From: Leishmania mexicana MHOM/GT/2001/U1103
Lineage: Eukaryota > Euglenozoa > Kinetoplastea > Trypanosomatida > Trypanosomatidae
DNA: 64,000 nucleotides
Direction of reading: 5' to 3'
Assembly: GCF_000234665.1 (NCBI RefSeq)
Contig: NC_018324.1
Coordinates: forward strand, 2,106,428 to 2,170,427
The notes under the pieces were generated by a model that was given only the letters and a program-made list of their open reading frames with translations, was not told where the DNA came from and searched no databases. Positions within the stretch are counted from its first letter, which is position 1, and each line of letters opens with the position of its first letter. Both the position numbers and the translations under genes were made by a program. This document shows, in pieces, positions 10,701 to 20,322 of the stretch.

Positions 10701-11608
10701 CGCACATTCTGCGCTATTTGAGCAGCAACTCGCATTCTGTTGAATTTCACCGAGAAATCAAGTAGCTTCGGAACTAACATCGATAACTCGGCGGGTGTCA
10801 CCGCGTTTGTCGTGGACTCGTTGTACATGGCCTTCAGCGCGACGCCATACTCATACTTTGCAGCTTCCCCGTCTTTGCGGGCAGCAAGGACGTCAACGTA
10901 GTCACCGGGCAGACCTTCGTCCGCTGGTGGAAGTCGCCGAGCAATTTCATCGATGATCTCCGCGAAATCTAATGTGACGTCCTTGGGAACAAGTGCCTGG
11001 AGCCACCGCGGCAGTCCTGCCAGGCACGCCTCCACCTCTGCGTTTTGTTCAAGAACCCATTTTGGTACACGACTCGCTAACTTTCGCCTCATCAGCTTTT
11101 CGGCCTCATTGTCAGCAATTCGAGTGGCGCCAACCGTGATGACCGAAATGATCAGGTTAATTGTCGGCACCGCCGTGTATGGGCGCGGAAGCAGGTGTGA
11201 GATGATGGCGGTGAAGAGCGCATTTGCTTGTGGTGAGCGACCGCGCACTGGAATGCTGAAGAGCACGAAGCGGCTCAGGATGGAGGCGCAGCTTGTGTGC
11301 AATTTCGGTGGCGCGAGCTGCAGGAAGAGAAGTATGCACGGTATTTGCGCTGCAAGAGATACCCTATTCGATTCTGGGATTCGGTCGAGGTGCGTCACAC
11401 CTTTGCCTGCCGCCATCTTTTCCGCCTGTGCCTCTCGTGCTCTGTGCGTTTTTTCGCTTTCCCAGTCAAAAGAAAACCGTGCCAGCATGTTTTGGGTCGT
11501 GCGGGCCACATCTCGGAGAAGCGAATCGGGGAGTTGACCGAGACCACGCTCTTTGCGAGGGCCCATCCGCTTCAAGAGGGCTATGACAGCCGTATTATAG
11601 CGCACCAT
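7703..11608 (-). CDS. Large conserved-type hypothetical protein, predicted helical
   Basis: Predicted protein of 1301 residues that I do not recognise. Composition and spacing of hydrophobic residues suggest an all-helical, repeat-like (alpha-solenoid) fold over most of its length. A more acidic and polar linker lies around residues 475-560, and charged, probably coiled-coil helices lie in the last 100 residues. No signal peptide, clear membrane segment or catalytic motif is visible. The first ATG of the frame is at 11608; the extra upstream codons begin with a non-ATG codon. The uninterrupted 3.9-kb frame makes it a real gene. The basic N-terminus could be a weak mitochondrial signal, but that is only a guess. 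Confidence 0.85.
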   Translation of the reverse strand: MVRYNTAVIALLKRMGPRKERGLGQLPDSLLRDVARTTQNMLARFSFDWESEKTHRAREAQAEKMAAGKGVTHLDRIPESNRVSLAAQIPCILLFLQLAPPKLHTSCASILSRFVLFSIPVRGRSPQANALFTAIISHLLPRPYTAVPTINLIISVITVGATRIADNEAEKLMRRKLASRVPKWVLEQNAEVEACLAGLPRWLQALVPKDVTLDFAEIIDEIARRLPPADEGLPGDYVDVLAARKDGEAAKYEYGVALKAMYNESTTNAVTPAELSMLVPKLLDFSVKFNRMRVAAQIAQNVRLLDFSPPVSHETLYSAFACTALRGALSNLSLLRHTEKILAVRQLSPYEWLFIISIVTGREKAWAPTAYTAMRSALRIAEERRRDEIERSGKTEREVSLLGSMDPNRRLMLLAHYSTGLCDLRFNDDLFSAALECTEPLIREYFRALEVDTTPSLRTLDSSYRIRQMLSVVTRADNVSVSHVGEESEDMADENDVTAEWTRVEEAKATTGNATNSLLRALEKFFADPSSACSSAAVAPATSVPQKCRSGFARTNLPDQRCGAAIALEGLPTDELILRMHIVECAIVYCLQLHEQKANRHGASSELVELSLRSARRMQRIVGVQLRNVSSIIQSSQWKSQAASVAGGMSSDTTAETVIVDGVMGEKKSLQLSWITMKLLVALTLLKDLSAAARADVASIAAAFMSDFAIFMDSIGDHRALPATVNRSIAMLHRWYASHKNMLKSSAVSEDAPPFRDADESARKVVLSSLGVVQRILPSRHHQRRLTGVGSGLSFGFHTKLVVVRAFDSALSMALTVNMTLDELPNIFDSMEKTVDTVREASQMALQESPSNTERYEAEKKLRSSLLPKLTHLLHHICILSINDESCLTVAAAALDACAREDQIAFLSWKKRESILSMTLYIYRALAERFAHSRASRDLAHQILIMVSRLALDRLEYKEYEFTVQGEKRWLSESEVELRHLVWAVLIWQISCAVASTFLQSAPIDKYLRVMHTYVKRHFVISMSAQAMEDSSIIGTEAELEYCEQVLAESGPSARSLIYWEPETTKKAVILRCNLAVRDVFSAMKFMATLLYKDSSTSANPAFRARWVSQMELACGLLKQYQRWIAPSVWYSIWRELVTTSIVMRIGYLNSIPVQEATEVTAQRLLLFSKIRDNKGVWIHPRGSHAAPSQEDDGADAGTSAVKRHAERESELISFSDASRIFQVQERLTDVNLRLYLAQLTDRLSREQEDHALNQADSRTNLEGERRIRLNGLSETQAEIHERNLRTARISILFTCRRMRS

Positions 11609-12474
11609 GTTGCTCTTCGCCTCTCCCCTGAGGTGTAGCGCACGTGGTGGCAATCGCGACCGTGGATTACGACCGCCGTCTACACAGAGTCTCCCGTTCT
11701 CGCGAACCCGAGGACAGAATGCGGACAGACGAAAGGGAAAGGTGTCTTACACCCCTTGCGTGTATGACGCGCCTGTCGATGCGGATGCCGCGCACAAGTG
11801 CGCGTGAGGGCGGCCTCCCTGTGCGACAACGACAGAGGAGGTGACCACAAAACGCATAGGAGTCACACCGCAAAGAGAACAGCGAGCGCTACCGGAAGAA
11901 AAAAGAGAGAAATGAAAAAGAACAAGGGTGCTCGCCACGTGGTGGCGACGTACGGCTGAAGCGATGCAGCAACACTTCGCACTTCTCAACTCGCTTCCGC
12001 CGACGCAAAATGCAGTCAAACACCAACGGACGTATCACTGTGCGCGACAATATGGACACAGACCCACCCACCCACCCACCCACACACACACACACACATA
12101 CACACACAGAGAAAGAAAAGGGAACGCAGTGGATGAGTGAGGGAGGTGTCTAGCATGTGGGCGGCCATTGAGCACCTTTTCTCCATCCGCTGGACGCTTA
12201 GTCGGAGCAGAAGAGGAGGCAGGGCTGGGTAGAGGAGTGCAGAGCGAGTGCACTGCAGTTGGCGTGTTCCTGGTGGCTGCGCAGCACCCGAGCGAGACCA
12301 AGCACTCGCTCTCTTTTATCTGTCGTGTAATAGAGGTGTTCCTCGAGAGACAAGTGCGTCGAAGGGACCTGCTGTGTCTCGCAAATTATGCATTTTTTTT
12401 TCGATAGGTCGTGGTGGTGGTGGTGGTGGTGAGGGACTAAAGGGTTGTATGCCGACCACGTAAGCGGCACGCCT
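11609..12474. other. Spacer upstream of the 1301-residue gene
   Basis: Simple repeats dominate: CCCA/CA repeats at 12062-12104, a T run at 12393-12401 and GGT repeats at 12411-12431. Contains the 5' leader of the left gene and the 3' untranslated region of the aminopeptidase gene. No gene. Confidence 0.75.
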
Positions 12475-14940
12475 TCACTGCCGCATGACACCTTCTATAA
12501 GCGCAATGTCCTTTGGGATAGTTGCTGTCAAGACGATGCTCGAGTACGGGTACCAGTCAGAGACTGCTGCGTGTGGCACTGGTGGTCCGTCCACGTACGC
12601 TGGATTCGGAACAAATGTCTGTTGCTGTATGGCGCACACGTCCGTTGCCAGAGATGCCTTTGCCTTCGGTAACCCTTCCATAGCCACTCGCTGGGCAAAC
12701 AGGAAGCGCAACACATTTTGCGTAGCAGCAGTCATGCGTCCCCCCCTTGCTGTGGGCACATGCGCGTCGCACACAGACACCAGCAGGGAGGGCATCCACC
12801 CCGCGTCTCCACTGCCGTAGTAGCGATGAAAAGCAGCGAGGGCGTGCTGGAGGTAGTCTCCACGACTCCACGGACAGTGCACCAGAGGCTCGTCACCTTT
12901 GCAAACATCGACGTCCTCGCCATCCGGGGAAGGTAAGACGAGAACATCGTCTTCGATTTGCACACCAACACCGCCGTGAAACGCGATCGGTAAGTGCGCC
13001 TTCTCGAGGCCGAAGAGGGCCGCTCTTTGTGCGCTCGGCACGTAGACGCCAGGCTCAACAGTGTGCATCATGCCGCCTTGCAAGATGCGCGGAGTCGATC
13101 GCTGCCGCCGCGTGACCTTTTCCTTTGCCGCTGCCGTTTTGAGTGGCCGCAAGACGCTACTTAGCTCCTCATGGATGTCGAGGCCAAAGAAATGCCCGAA
13201 CGAGTGAGCACAAAAGCAGGAGCGCACGAGGGCAAGCGGTACCTGCTGCTCCTGCGACGAGGTTGCAGTAGCCGACTCGTGGGGGAACGGGCTTTGTGCG
13301 GCTGACGAGGGTGCTGCACGACGGACATCGACCCCAAGCGAGCATAGCAACGCCCGCGTTTCGTCGATGTGCATTCCAGCCATGTCACGGACGGAAACCC
13401 CAGGCCTCATGCACTGGAGTAGCTTGCGCTGAATCTCGAGCAATCCCTCGTACAGCGGCACGTACGAGGAGGGAAAGCGTGAACTGCCTATCGGAAGTGT
13501 CCGCGTGCAGTCCGTGGGGACGCCGTCCACCTCCACACCAGCGTCTACGCGCACGACGTCACCCGGGGCGGCCACACCGTCGTTGTCGGTGAAGTGGATT
13601 TCGCTGCCGCGCACGCCGCTTGCCACAACGGGAATGTACGCGGATCGTACCTGGGCAGCTGCCCCGGCGTGCTCGCTAATGTCGCACACGGTCCGCTGAA
13701 ACGCACAGTACAGCACGTGCTCCGACAATGTCGCGGAGGCGCGGTGCATGAGCTGCAGAAAAGCATCCTCTGTTGCGCGGGCACTGCGAAGGTGCTGTCG
13801 TAGTTGAGAAGGGCCTTTGACCTGCCGGTAGAGCCACGCGTATGCATCACTGCGACGAATAGGTAGAGACAGCTGCATCGTGGCATCCGGCTCGTTGCCA
13901 GCGTTTTCGGATGCGGTGGCGACAGCAGTCGGAGAATTCGGTCTTCGTAGGGTGCAGGGCACGAGCCCAGGGGTGTGGCCGGCGACTGCCGAGTAGCGGA
14001 AGGTGACTACGCTGCAGGCCGACTGCTGCCCCGGCGCTGCGGCGGTTGCAAGAAGGAGTGGACGTGGCAGATGCACCACAAAGGGCATCGCGCTCAGCGT
14101 CGAGAAGAACGCCTCAAGTGGATGGTGAAAGACAGAGCTGCTGTGGGCTGCATCCTGCGTTTTTGCGAGCAGCATCGATGCCGCTGGCTGGCGAAGGCGA
14201 TAGCCTCTTCCATCCCAGCGTAGCTGTTGCGGATACGCCGCGAACACTCTCGGCAGGACGCCCAGCGGGAGGAGCCTCCCTGCCTGCACACCACCACCTC
14301 CTCCCGGCAACGCTGACAGCTCGAGGTCGCTGTCTTCTGCCCATTCCTTTACCTGCTGCTGTGCCATGTCTGTGATAAGCCGGTGCACCGCCGCGCAGAC
14401 GGTACCCACTTCGTTCGTCGTGACCACATTTTCGTGCGTGCGAGGCGATAGCATACCACCATCAGCATCTGCGCAGAGAAGACGTTTGTACTGGCTGAGC
14501 GGCACCGCCTCAGATCCCCACACCAGCGTTGCTGTGTCCGTGGTGGCGGGCGGCACACAGAGAAGGGTTTGCGCGGGGGCGCCCTTCATGCCCTTGGCAA
14601 AAGCCGCGATGGTGACCCGCACATCCTCGGTGATCGCAGACGAAGGCGGGGCGAGCTGACGCCGCATCGGGACACGCATGCCAAACAGGTGGTACCACAA
14701 GGAGTCTTGACGATGCGGCCACAGGATATCGTGACTGTACAGCGATTCATCGGCGGCGGGGAGAAGAACAACGGAATTATCTGGGAGACACTCCAGGAAC
14801 CACCTGCGCCGCTCCGCGTACTCCTGCGCGCTCACTTCTTCAGCTACTGCGGTTGCGCCACCGATCCAGCGCGCCAAGCCTAACGTGACCGACACACTAA
14901 GCCTTTGCACTGGTGCGGTACGCCATGCTCGACGAAGCAT
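12475..14940 (-). CDS. Mitochondrial M24 metallo-aminopeptidase, ICP55/XPNPEP3-like
   Basis: Predicted 821-residue peptidase of the pita-bread M24B clan (aminopeptidase P type), which removes single N-terminal residues, often from imported mitochondrial proteins. All five metal ligands are present: Asp466 and Asp477 (V-D-A-G ... T-D-C-T-R-T), His583 (H-S-F-G-H), Glu629 (T-V-E-P-G) and Glu663 (Q-I-E-D-D). His449 and His590 fit the substrate-site histidines. The Y-E-G-L-L-E-I-Q-R helix near 497-505 closely matches XPNPEP3. Residues 1-25 are rich in Arg and hydroxylated residues with no acidic residue, a good mitochondrial presequence. The protein is longer than its relatives (about 500 residues) because of a 180-residue low-conservation insert between the N-terminal and catalytic domains and a C-terminal extension of about 150 residues. 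Confidence 0.9.
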   Translation of the reverse strand: MLRRAWRTAPVQRLSVSVTLGLARWIGGATAVAEEVSAQEYAERRRWFLECLPDNSVVLLPAADESLYSHDILWPHRQDSLWYHLFGMRVPMRRQLAPPSSAITEDVRVTIAAFAKGMKGAPAQTLLCVPPATTDTATLVWGSEAVPLSQYKRLLCADADGGMLSPRTHENVVTTNEVGTVCAAVHRLITDMAQQQVKEWAEDSDLELSALPGGGGGVQAGRLLPLGVLPRVFAAYPQQLRWDGRGYRLRQPAASMLLAKTQDAAHSSSVFHHPLEAFFSTLSAMPFVVHLPRPLLLATAAAPGQQSACSVVTFRYSAVAGHTPGLVPCTLRRPNSPTAVATASENAGNEPDATMQLSLPIRRSDAYAWLYRQVKGPSQLRQHLRSARATEDAFLQLMHRASATLSEHVLYCAFQRTVCDISEHAGAAAQVRSAYIPVVASGVRGSEIHFTDNDGVAAPGDVVRVDAGVEVDGVPTDCTRTLPIGSSRFPSSYVPLYEGLLEIQRKLLQCMRPGVSVRDMAGMHIDETRALLCSLGVDVRRAAPSSAAQSPFPHESATATSSQEQQVPLALVRSCFCAHSFGHFFGLDIHEELSSVLRPLKTAAAKEKVTRRQRSTPRILQGGMMHTVEPGVYVPSAQRAALFGLEKAHLPIAFHGGVGVQIEDDVLVLPSPDGEDVDVCKGDEPLVHCPWSRGDYLQHALAAFHRYYGSGDAGWMPSLLVSVCDAHVPTARGGRMTAATQNVLRFLFAQRVAMEGLPKAKASLATDVCAIQQQTFVPNPAYVDGPPVPHAAVSDWYPYSSIVLTATIPKDIALIEGVMRQ

Positions 14941-15800
14941 GTGGGCTGCTCATGCACGTGTAGAAAGGTAGACGAAGGGAAGGGGCGCGTGGGACCGCAA
15001 CCGTTTTTTCGCCAACGCTCCACCTCCGGACAGATGCGTCCGTGCCTTTGCTGAGGGAGAGGGTATGCAGCCGGGGTGACAGACGAAGCAGAATGCCTCC
15101 CCCCACCCACAATACAACAAAAAGACCAAGAGGAGAGCCGTGAGGTAGAGAGAAAACGTGGGAGACGCAAGAAACGTCTGATGTGATGTCCGTACCTCAC
15201 CACACGCGCAGACGCCGTGCGCAATTCAAAGGAAAAAATTGCCAAAGAGCCGAACGCTGACGGTCCGACCTCATCATCTTGTGCGGTGCCTAAGATGAAC
15301 GGCAGTCATTGATTTTTTCTCACGTCGTCCATTCATGCTTTAGTGCAGCATGCTTTCCTCTCCAATTTTTCCTGTACATGCCCCCATATGAGAGAGAGAC
15401 GGGTAGGACGGGATGCGCGCAGCACATACACCGCTTGTCGCTCTTCCACAGCGACGTCCCTCCGGAGAAAGACCAACAAAAAATATTGAAACAGCGACCT
15501 GCACAAAGGACGGGAGGAGATCTCGGAGACAAGGCGACCGAGAGAAAAAGAAAGAATACAGCGAATCACGGTAACGCGCTCAAGTGCTGTCGCGACGTTC
15601 TTGTGGGGCGCCAGGAGGCGCCTCAGCAACGGTAAGTGTCTCGACATGAATGGCGCTAGCCCCGTCCAGCCATACGAGAGTTCACGCCAATTTTGACTCT
15701 CCTCCGATTCGACCTCGCAATCAGGGGCCCAATGTCCTCTGCGGTTGCTCCTGCTTTTTTTTGCGCGCATGCTTGTGAAGAGGGGGGGGGGGTAGGAGAC
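14941..15800. other. Spacer between the p24 and aminopeptidase genes
   Basis: A G-rich run at 15781-15792 lies almost immediately after the p24 stop. A 145-codon minus-strand frame at 15333-15770 begins only 30 bases after that stop and I do not accept it as a gene. Otherwise this is untranslated and leader sequence. Confidence 0.7.
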
Positions 15801-16508
15801 CTACGCAATCTTCTGCTTTACAAAGTATCGCTTCAGATACGTCTCCGACCACAAGCTGAGTCCCACAGCGATGGCGATGTTCAGCAGCACACTAAAGACG
15901 CAAACGTAAAAGGCAGAGTTGACTGTCTTGTCAAAAAAGTACCGCCGCGTCTGGTACATGCGGAGCTCGTCCACGGTTGTCTCCACGGATAAGTTCAACA
16001 TGCGCAGGCGGTCGGCGTAGTCCGCCATCTCTGGCGGCTTGTCCACCACAAAGGCGTCGTCCTCTACCTTGGGCGGCTCAACGATGTCGTTGGCTGCGCT
16101 GAAGGACATCTCAAAGCGCATGGCGGGCTTCCTGAGGGGAAGCAGGAAGCACAGCTTATAGATGCCGGTCTTCTCGGCGTAGAAGAATATCTGCGAGATG
16201 TCGCCGAAGGTGTCGATGCTCTCTGATAAAGGGATCTCTGGGCCGCGCTTGAGCGGCTCGCTACTAGGACCGTACAGTTTTGTCGTAATGCCAGCCAGGC
16301 GCGGATCGATGCAGCGGTGATGAAATGTGACCGGCACTGGGTCACTCTGCGGATCGCGGAAGGCGTGGTAGTCAGCACAGAACTCCTTCCCCGGCAGCAG
16401 CTTCGCATACACGCCTGCGTGCACGGACGTGGCCGCGTCGACGCTTGCGCACAGCACGCAGAGCAGGCACACAGTCGCCAGTGCCAGGACACGCGATGCG
16501 GTCGTCAT
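15801..16508 (-). CDS. emp24/gp25L/p24 family cargo receptor (GOLD domain)
   Basis: Predicted 235-residue type I membrane protein of the p24 family, which cycles between ER and Golgi in COPI/COPII vesicles and helps sort cargo such as GPI-anchored proteins. It has a cleavable signal peptide (about residues 1-25), a lumenal GOLD domain with the expected cysteine pair (Cys44 and Cys120) and a membrane-proximal helical segment near 160-190. A single transmembrane helix at about 196-218 is followed by a short cytosolic tail containing Y-L-K-R-Y-F and ending in lysine-rich residues, which fits coat binding. Length is normal for the family and the ATG at 16508 directly precedes the signal peptide. 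Confidence 0.93.
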   Translation of the reverse strand: MTTASRVLALATVCLLCVLCASVDAATSVHAGVYAKLLPGKEFCADYHAFRDPQSDPVPVTFHHRCIDPRLAGITTKLYGPSSEPLKRGPEIPLSESIDTFGDISQIFFYAEKTGIYKLCFLLPLRKPAMRFEMSFSAANDIVEPPKVEDDAFVVDKPPEMADYADRLRMLNLSVETTVDELRMYQTRRYFFDKTVNSAFYVCVFSVLLNIAIAVGLSLWSETYLKRYFVKQKIA

Positions 16509-17781
16509 TTCAAACGTGAGCGCGCGCCGGATCAGGAGCGTCCACGTAAAATGCGAGGCAGGCCCTTTCCCCCTTGCAAAAATGCTTAGGTGCCAAACCG
16601 CTTCTCGACGTCGGTGTAGCTGGAAAGCAGGCGTGAATCAGGGCCGTTTCGCCTTCTCTGAAATATCCTCAGCAATGAAGAGCAATGACAGCGCACACGG
16701 CGTCGTGAGCGTTGAATCTTTGAACTGTGATTGGGAATGGTGGTGAAGGTTTGTCTGCGCTTAAGTTGACGGGGAACAGCAAAAGGCAAAAAAGGCGCAT
16801 GCACCCACATGCATATGCATGTATGCATAAGGAAGGGACATGGCAGACATGAATAGGTAGCAGGAGATGGCTGAAGTGCGGTGCCACAGCAGCGCTTGCC
16901 ACGCACAGTGTGACCAGGTGGGACAAGAAAGCACAGGAGGAGAGAGAGCAAGATAGGGCGGCAAGCCGCCGTATCCACAGGAAGGGGTTCAGCTTCCTCG
17001 GTGGTGCTATACGGAGAGATAGGCGATGTTTTTATTTGGCAACACGATCCTGGGGTCGACAGAGCATTACGCAACACTCTCTGTGGTTTGTTTGTGTGCT
17101 CAACATGCAGACTTCTCGTTCATCTTGTATTTTTGTGTACGCACCTGTGTGTGTGTGTGGGTGTGTGGGTGGCTGGCTGTTTGATTGGGGTATGCAGGTG
17201 GTGTCTTCGGAATCATCCGAGAAGCAGCCCAGCGTGATCACGTCTACCCGCTTCCGCCTCGCAGCCGTGCAAACAATCACGCCATACGTCCGCGTCAACG
17301 GCGGCGGCAACTTGCATCACGCCGACCCAGAAGGGCAGGAGCATGACGGAAATGAGATTGAATCCTCTTGTCGACAATGCACACTCCAGACTTCCCCCTC
17401 CTTCTCCGCCTCCTCTTCCCACAAACAGAAGAGAGGGAGAAACAGAAGAAAAACAAACAAACGAGCCCAGCGCATCAAGAAGTACGCTTGGGTATGTATG
17501 TGTATGCATGCGCACGTGTGTGTGCCTATATATATATATTTATATAGAGACAGAGAGAAAGATGGTACCGGACACAGCGAAGACAAAAGCAGCACGAAAG
17601 ACAAAACAAAACCAAACAAAACAACAAAAGAGGGAGGGGGTGAGTGGTTGCACAAAAAGGACACGCAGACCTACCGCCAGGGCATCTGCGGCTGCATAGT
17701 CCATTTTTCCGTGTGTGTGGGTGTGCAAACGACAACATATCCGCGTCGATGGTCGCTTCTCTGCTGCCCCGAGTCCGAAAG
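16509..17781. other. Spacer upstream of the p24 gene
   Basis: Low-complexity spacer with GT repeats near 17147-17170 and an AT run near 17527-17546. A segment at about 17200-17370 is less repetitive and richer in G and C than its surroundings, but it has no frame I can support on either strand. A 348-codon plus-strand frame runs through this region into the ARMC1-like gene and is regarded as spurious. Confidence 0.7.
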
Positions 17782-18900
17782 CTACCACCATCGCGAAAAC
17801 GCCTGTGCGATCCGGTCTGCAGTGGTGTTGCCACCCTCTTCTTTCGCCGCCCGCTGCTGCCTGATGCGCGCCGCCAGGGAGTTATTCCTAGGGTCACTGT
17901 ACACCATTACGGAATTAAACAGGTTCGAAGCGAAGTTCTTTGCACTCTGCACATAGGACGGCCGCTTGCTTTGCTGGTCGTAAAAGAAGCTGCCGTTGAG
18001 ACTCTGATTGCCGATATCGCTACCTTGGTAGCGCATCCGCTCGGCGCTGGTCAGTATGTTCTCGTAGCCAGCCTCCGTCAGCATATTCTGCAGCGGTGCC
18101 TGGGCGAAGGCGGAGAGAAAGACGCGAATTTGGTGGGCGCTCGCCGTAATGGTGTACGACATAATTCCGCGCGTCGTCTGCAGAATCTCCTCGATGTGCG
18201 AGGTGTCCGTCATCGCATCCAGCGCCGGGATCTCCAACACAATCGAGAGAGGGCAGTCTTTGCCGACGCCACGAATCACCTCCGACGGCCGAAGCGCAGG
18301 GTCTGTCATGCGCCGTGTCAGGTAAGAGCTCGAGCTGGCCATCTCGAAGCCAGTTCCACCAGAGATGACGGAGAGCTGATCAAAGTCGCCGACCGCCTCG
18401 GCGTGACCGTCGCCGATGATTGTGTCGTATTCGCGGACAGCGTTCGACAAGTCCGGCAGCTCCGAGGAGCTGCCAGCGTCCAGGAGCGGTGTGGGGAACC
18501 GCGGTACCGCACCAGCGGACGCGACCACGGCATCCTGCTCCGCCCGCCGCGCCACCACCTCGCGCGGGTCGCCGCAGCGGAAGGTCTGCGCGAGGAGATC
18601 AAGTGTTTTGTTGGACAGGTCGTACAGTTCCGGGTCGTCGTACTGGGCCCCATCGTAGATCTCGGCCACGCCTTCGACAAGGTCTTGGTCGTTACCGAGC
18701 AGCTCGAGGTTCTCGTGGTGCTCAGCCAGGAGGTAGACCGCCTCCAGAGAAAGCTTGCGGATCTGGCGGTCTTTGCTACGGAGGAAACGGGAAAGAGTCG
18801 GAAGCGTGTTACGGCGCGCAACGGCGGGCCGCGAATCGTAGTTCTGCAGCAGCGCGTGAAAGCGTCGCACTAGCGAGAGCTCGGTGTTGATTGTGGCCAT
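17782..18900 (-). CDS. ARMC1-like armadillo/HMA-type protein
   Basis: Predicted 372-residue protein resembling ARMC1, a mitochondria- and cytosol-associated armadillo protein tied to the MICOS/mitochondrial bridging machinery in animals. Residues 1-115 form armadillo-like helices (blocks with R-F-L-R-S-K-D-R-Q-I-R-K-L and E-A-V-Y-L-L-A-E-H). Around 218-290 a ferredoxin-like/HMA-type fold is suggested by alternating strands and helices, but it lacks the metal-binding CxxC of true HMA domains, as in ARMC1. The C-terminus ends in a short aromatic amphipathic helix (A-F-S-R-W-W), comparable to the S-R-S-F-Y-W end of animal ARMC1. A polar linker joins the two halves. Identification rests on pattern similarity over both domains and the tail. 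Confidence 0.65.
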   Translation of the reverse strand: MATINTELSLVRRFHALLQNYDSRPAVARRNTLPTLSRFLRSKDRQIRKLSLEAVYLLAEHHENLELLGNDQDLVEGVAEIYDGAQYDDPELYDLSNKTLDLLAQTFRCGDPREVVARRAEQDAVVASAGAVPRFPTPLLDAGSSSELPDLSNAVREYDTIIGDGHAEAVGDFDQLSVISGGTGFEMASSSSYLTRRMTDPALRPSEVIRGVGKDCPLSIVLEIPALDAMTDTSHIEEILQTTRGIMSYTITASAHQIRVFLSAFAQAPLQNMLTEAGYENILTSAERMRYQGSDIGNQSLNGSFFYDQQSKRPSYVQSAKNFASNLFNSVMVYSDPRNNSLAARIRQQRAAKEEGGNTTADRIAQAFSRWW

Positions 18901-20222
18901 GCCTGTGGGGGATGCGCAGAGGCAAACACCGGTGAAATGCTAAGTGAGACCCAATAAGCTTTACAGCGCGTCTTTGAGTGCTATTTGAACAGATCAGGAA
19001 GGCGAAGACGTTATGGCGATGAGATGAAGGAAAGAGACCCGCGAGCGGTGCGGCACTCCGGCGACTGATAAATGATTGCTGGCGTCGACTTTTGTGACGT
19101 CAACACGTGCGCGTACCCCCTTTTCCACGCAAAACACCTGTTTTTCTCTTCTTGTGCGTCTGCACGATATCGATGCGTGCGTGTGGGTGTTTGCAATCCC
19201 AAAACAATGAGGAACAGGAGAGCGGGGAGGGGGAGGAGGGGAAGGGGAGGGGGTGAGCCGTGAACAGAACAGCAAACAACCGGGAGAAACAAAACACAGC
19301 AAACCGAGGTTTCTATAGGAAGAGGGAGCCACCGCATGAAAGTGTAAAACGATATACCGCACCACCGCTCCAATGTCGGGTAGCGCTGCAACACAACACC
19401 GAGTTACTCGTACCTGTGTGGGGGAGCGACGGGGAATAGAAAGAGGAACGCCCGTTAGATGCAGCGGTAGAGCAGAGCTCGGCTGAACGTCGTGAGATAC
19501 GTGTAGTTGTCCGCGCGCGTGACAGGTGAAGAGGGAAGAAGAGAAAGGAGAGGGGTGGGGGTGGGCAAAAAAAAAATGAGGAGCCGCACTCAAAGAGAGG
19601 AGGGGGCGAGTCCGTGAGCGGAGCGGCTTCCACGAAGCAACTCAGGGTGCGCTTCCTGCTTCTCTTTTTTTCCCTCGCTTGGGCAGCCATGCAATGTGAG
19701 GCGCGAGGGAGGCAGATAGACGGATAGGCCAAATGCAAAAAACAAACAAACAAATCACCAACAAGAAAAAGAGGATTGGGACGAGATGCGTGAGCATGAC
19801 AAGCGGTAGAAGGACGACCACACCGGCAGCACAGGCGGTGGATAAGGGAGGAGCATGTGCGCATCACACGCGGCAGGGAGGGGGGCGTGTCGGGACCATG
19901 CGAACAAGGTAGACACGACAGGTTGTGTGGTGGTCTGCTCTTCGTTTTCTGTTTTCTTTTTCTCCAGTGTCTCCTCTCAACCCTTGTGAGTCTGGGACGG
20001 AGAGGAGCGTTTGCATGGTAGTACAGCCCCTTGACGTAACGAGCACGAGAGAAGTGGCAAAGGAGTGATGGAAGCGCATGGCAGCTTCCGTAACACCACG
20101 GAGCGTGAGTACAGAGACGAAAGAGAGGAAAAACATAGCAACAGCACGTGAAACCACCAAACCCCTCATAATGAGCCTGGAGTGGGCATTGGAAATAAGG
20201 GAAAGTATACAGACAAGAAGGG

Positions 20223-20322
20223 NNNNNNNNNNNNNNNNNNNNNNNNNNNNNNNNNNNNNNNNNNNNNNNNNNNNNNNNNNNNNNNNNNNNNNNNNNNNNN
20301 NNNNNNNNNNNNNNNNNNNNNN
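20223..20322. other. Assembly gap of exactly 100 N
   Basis: One hundred consecutive N bases, a conventional placeholder of unknown true size. Both flanks end in G-rich sequence. No gene is visibly interrupted. Confidence 0.99.

Noticed and set aside
15230..15290. C-box-like ATGATGA on the minus strand, possible snoRNA
   Set aside because: No D box at a suitable distance and no terminal stem; same outcome for a TGATGA near 50826.
15333..15770. 145-codon minus-strand frame with ATG after a pyrimidine-rich run
   Set aside because: It begins 30 bases after the p24 stop codon, too close for a separate mRNA, and the product has no recognisable pattern; more likely 3' untranslated sequence.
16910..17956. 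348-codon plus-strand open frame through the spacer
   Set aside because: Residue composition follows GT, CA and A-rich repeats, and its end overlaps the ARMC1-like gene.
17644..18873. 409-codon plus-strand open frame opposite the ARMC1-like gene
   Set aside because: Antisense shadow; the minus-strand product shows domain similarity and a proper ATG.
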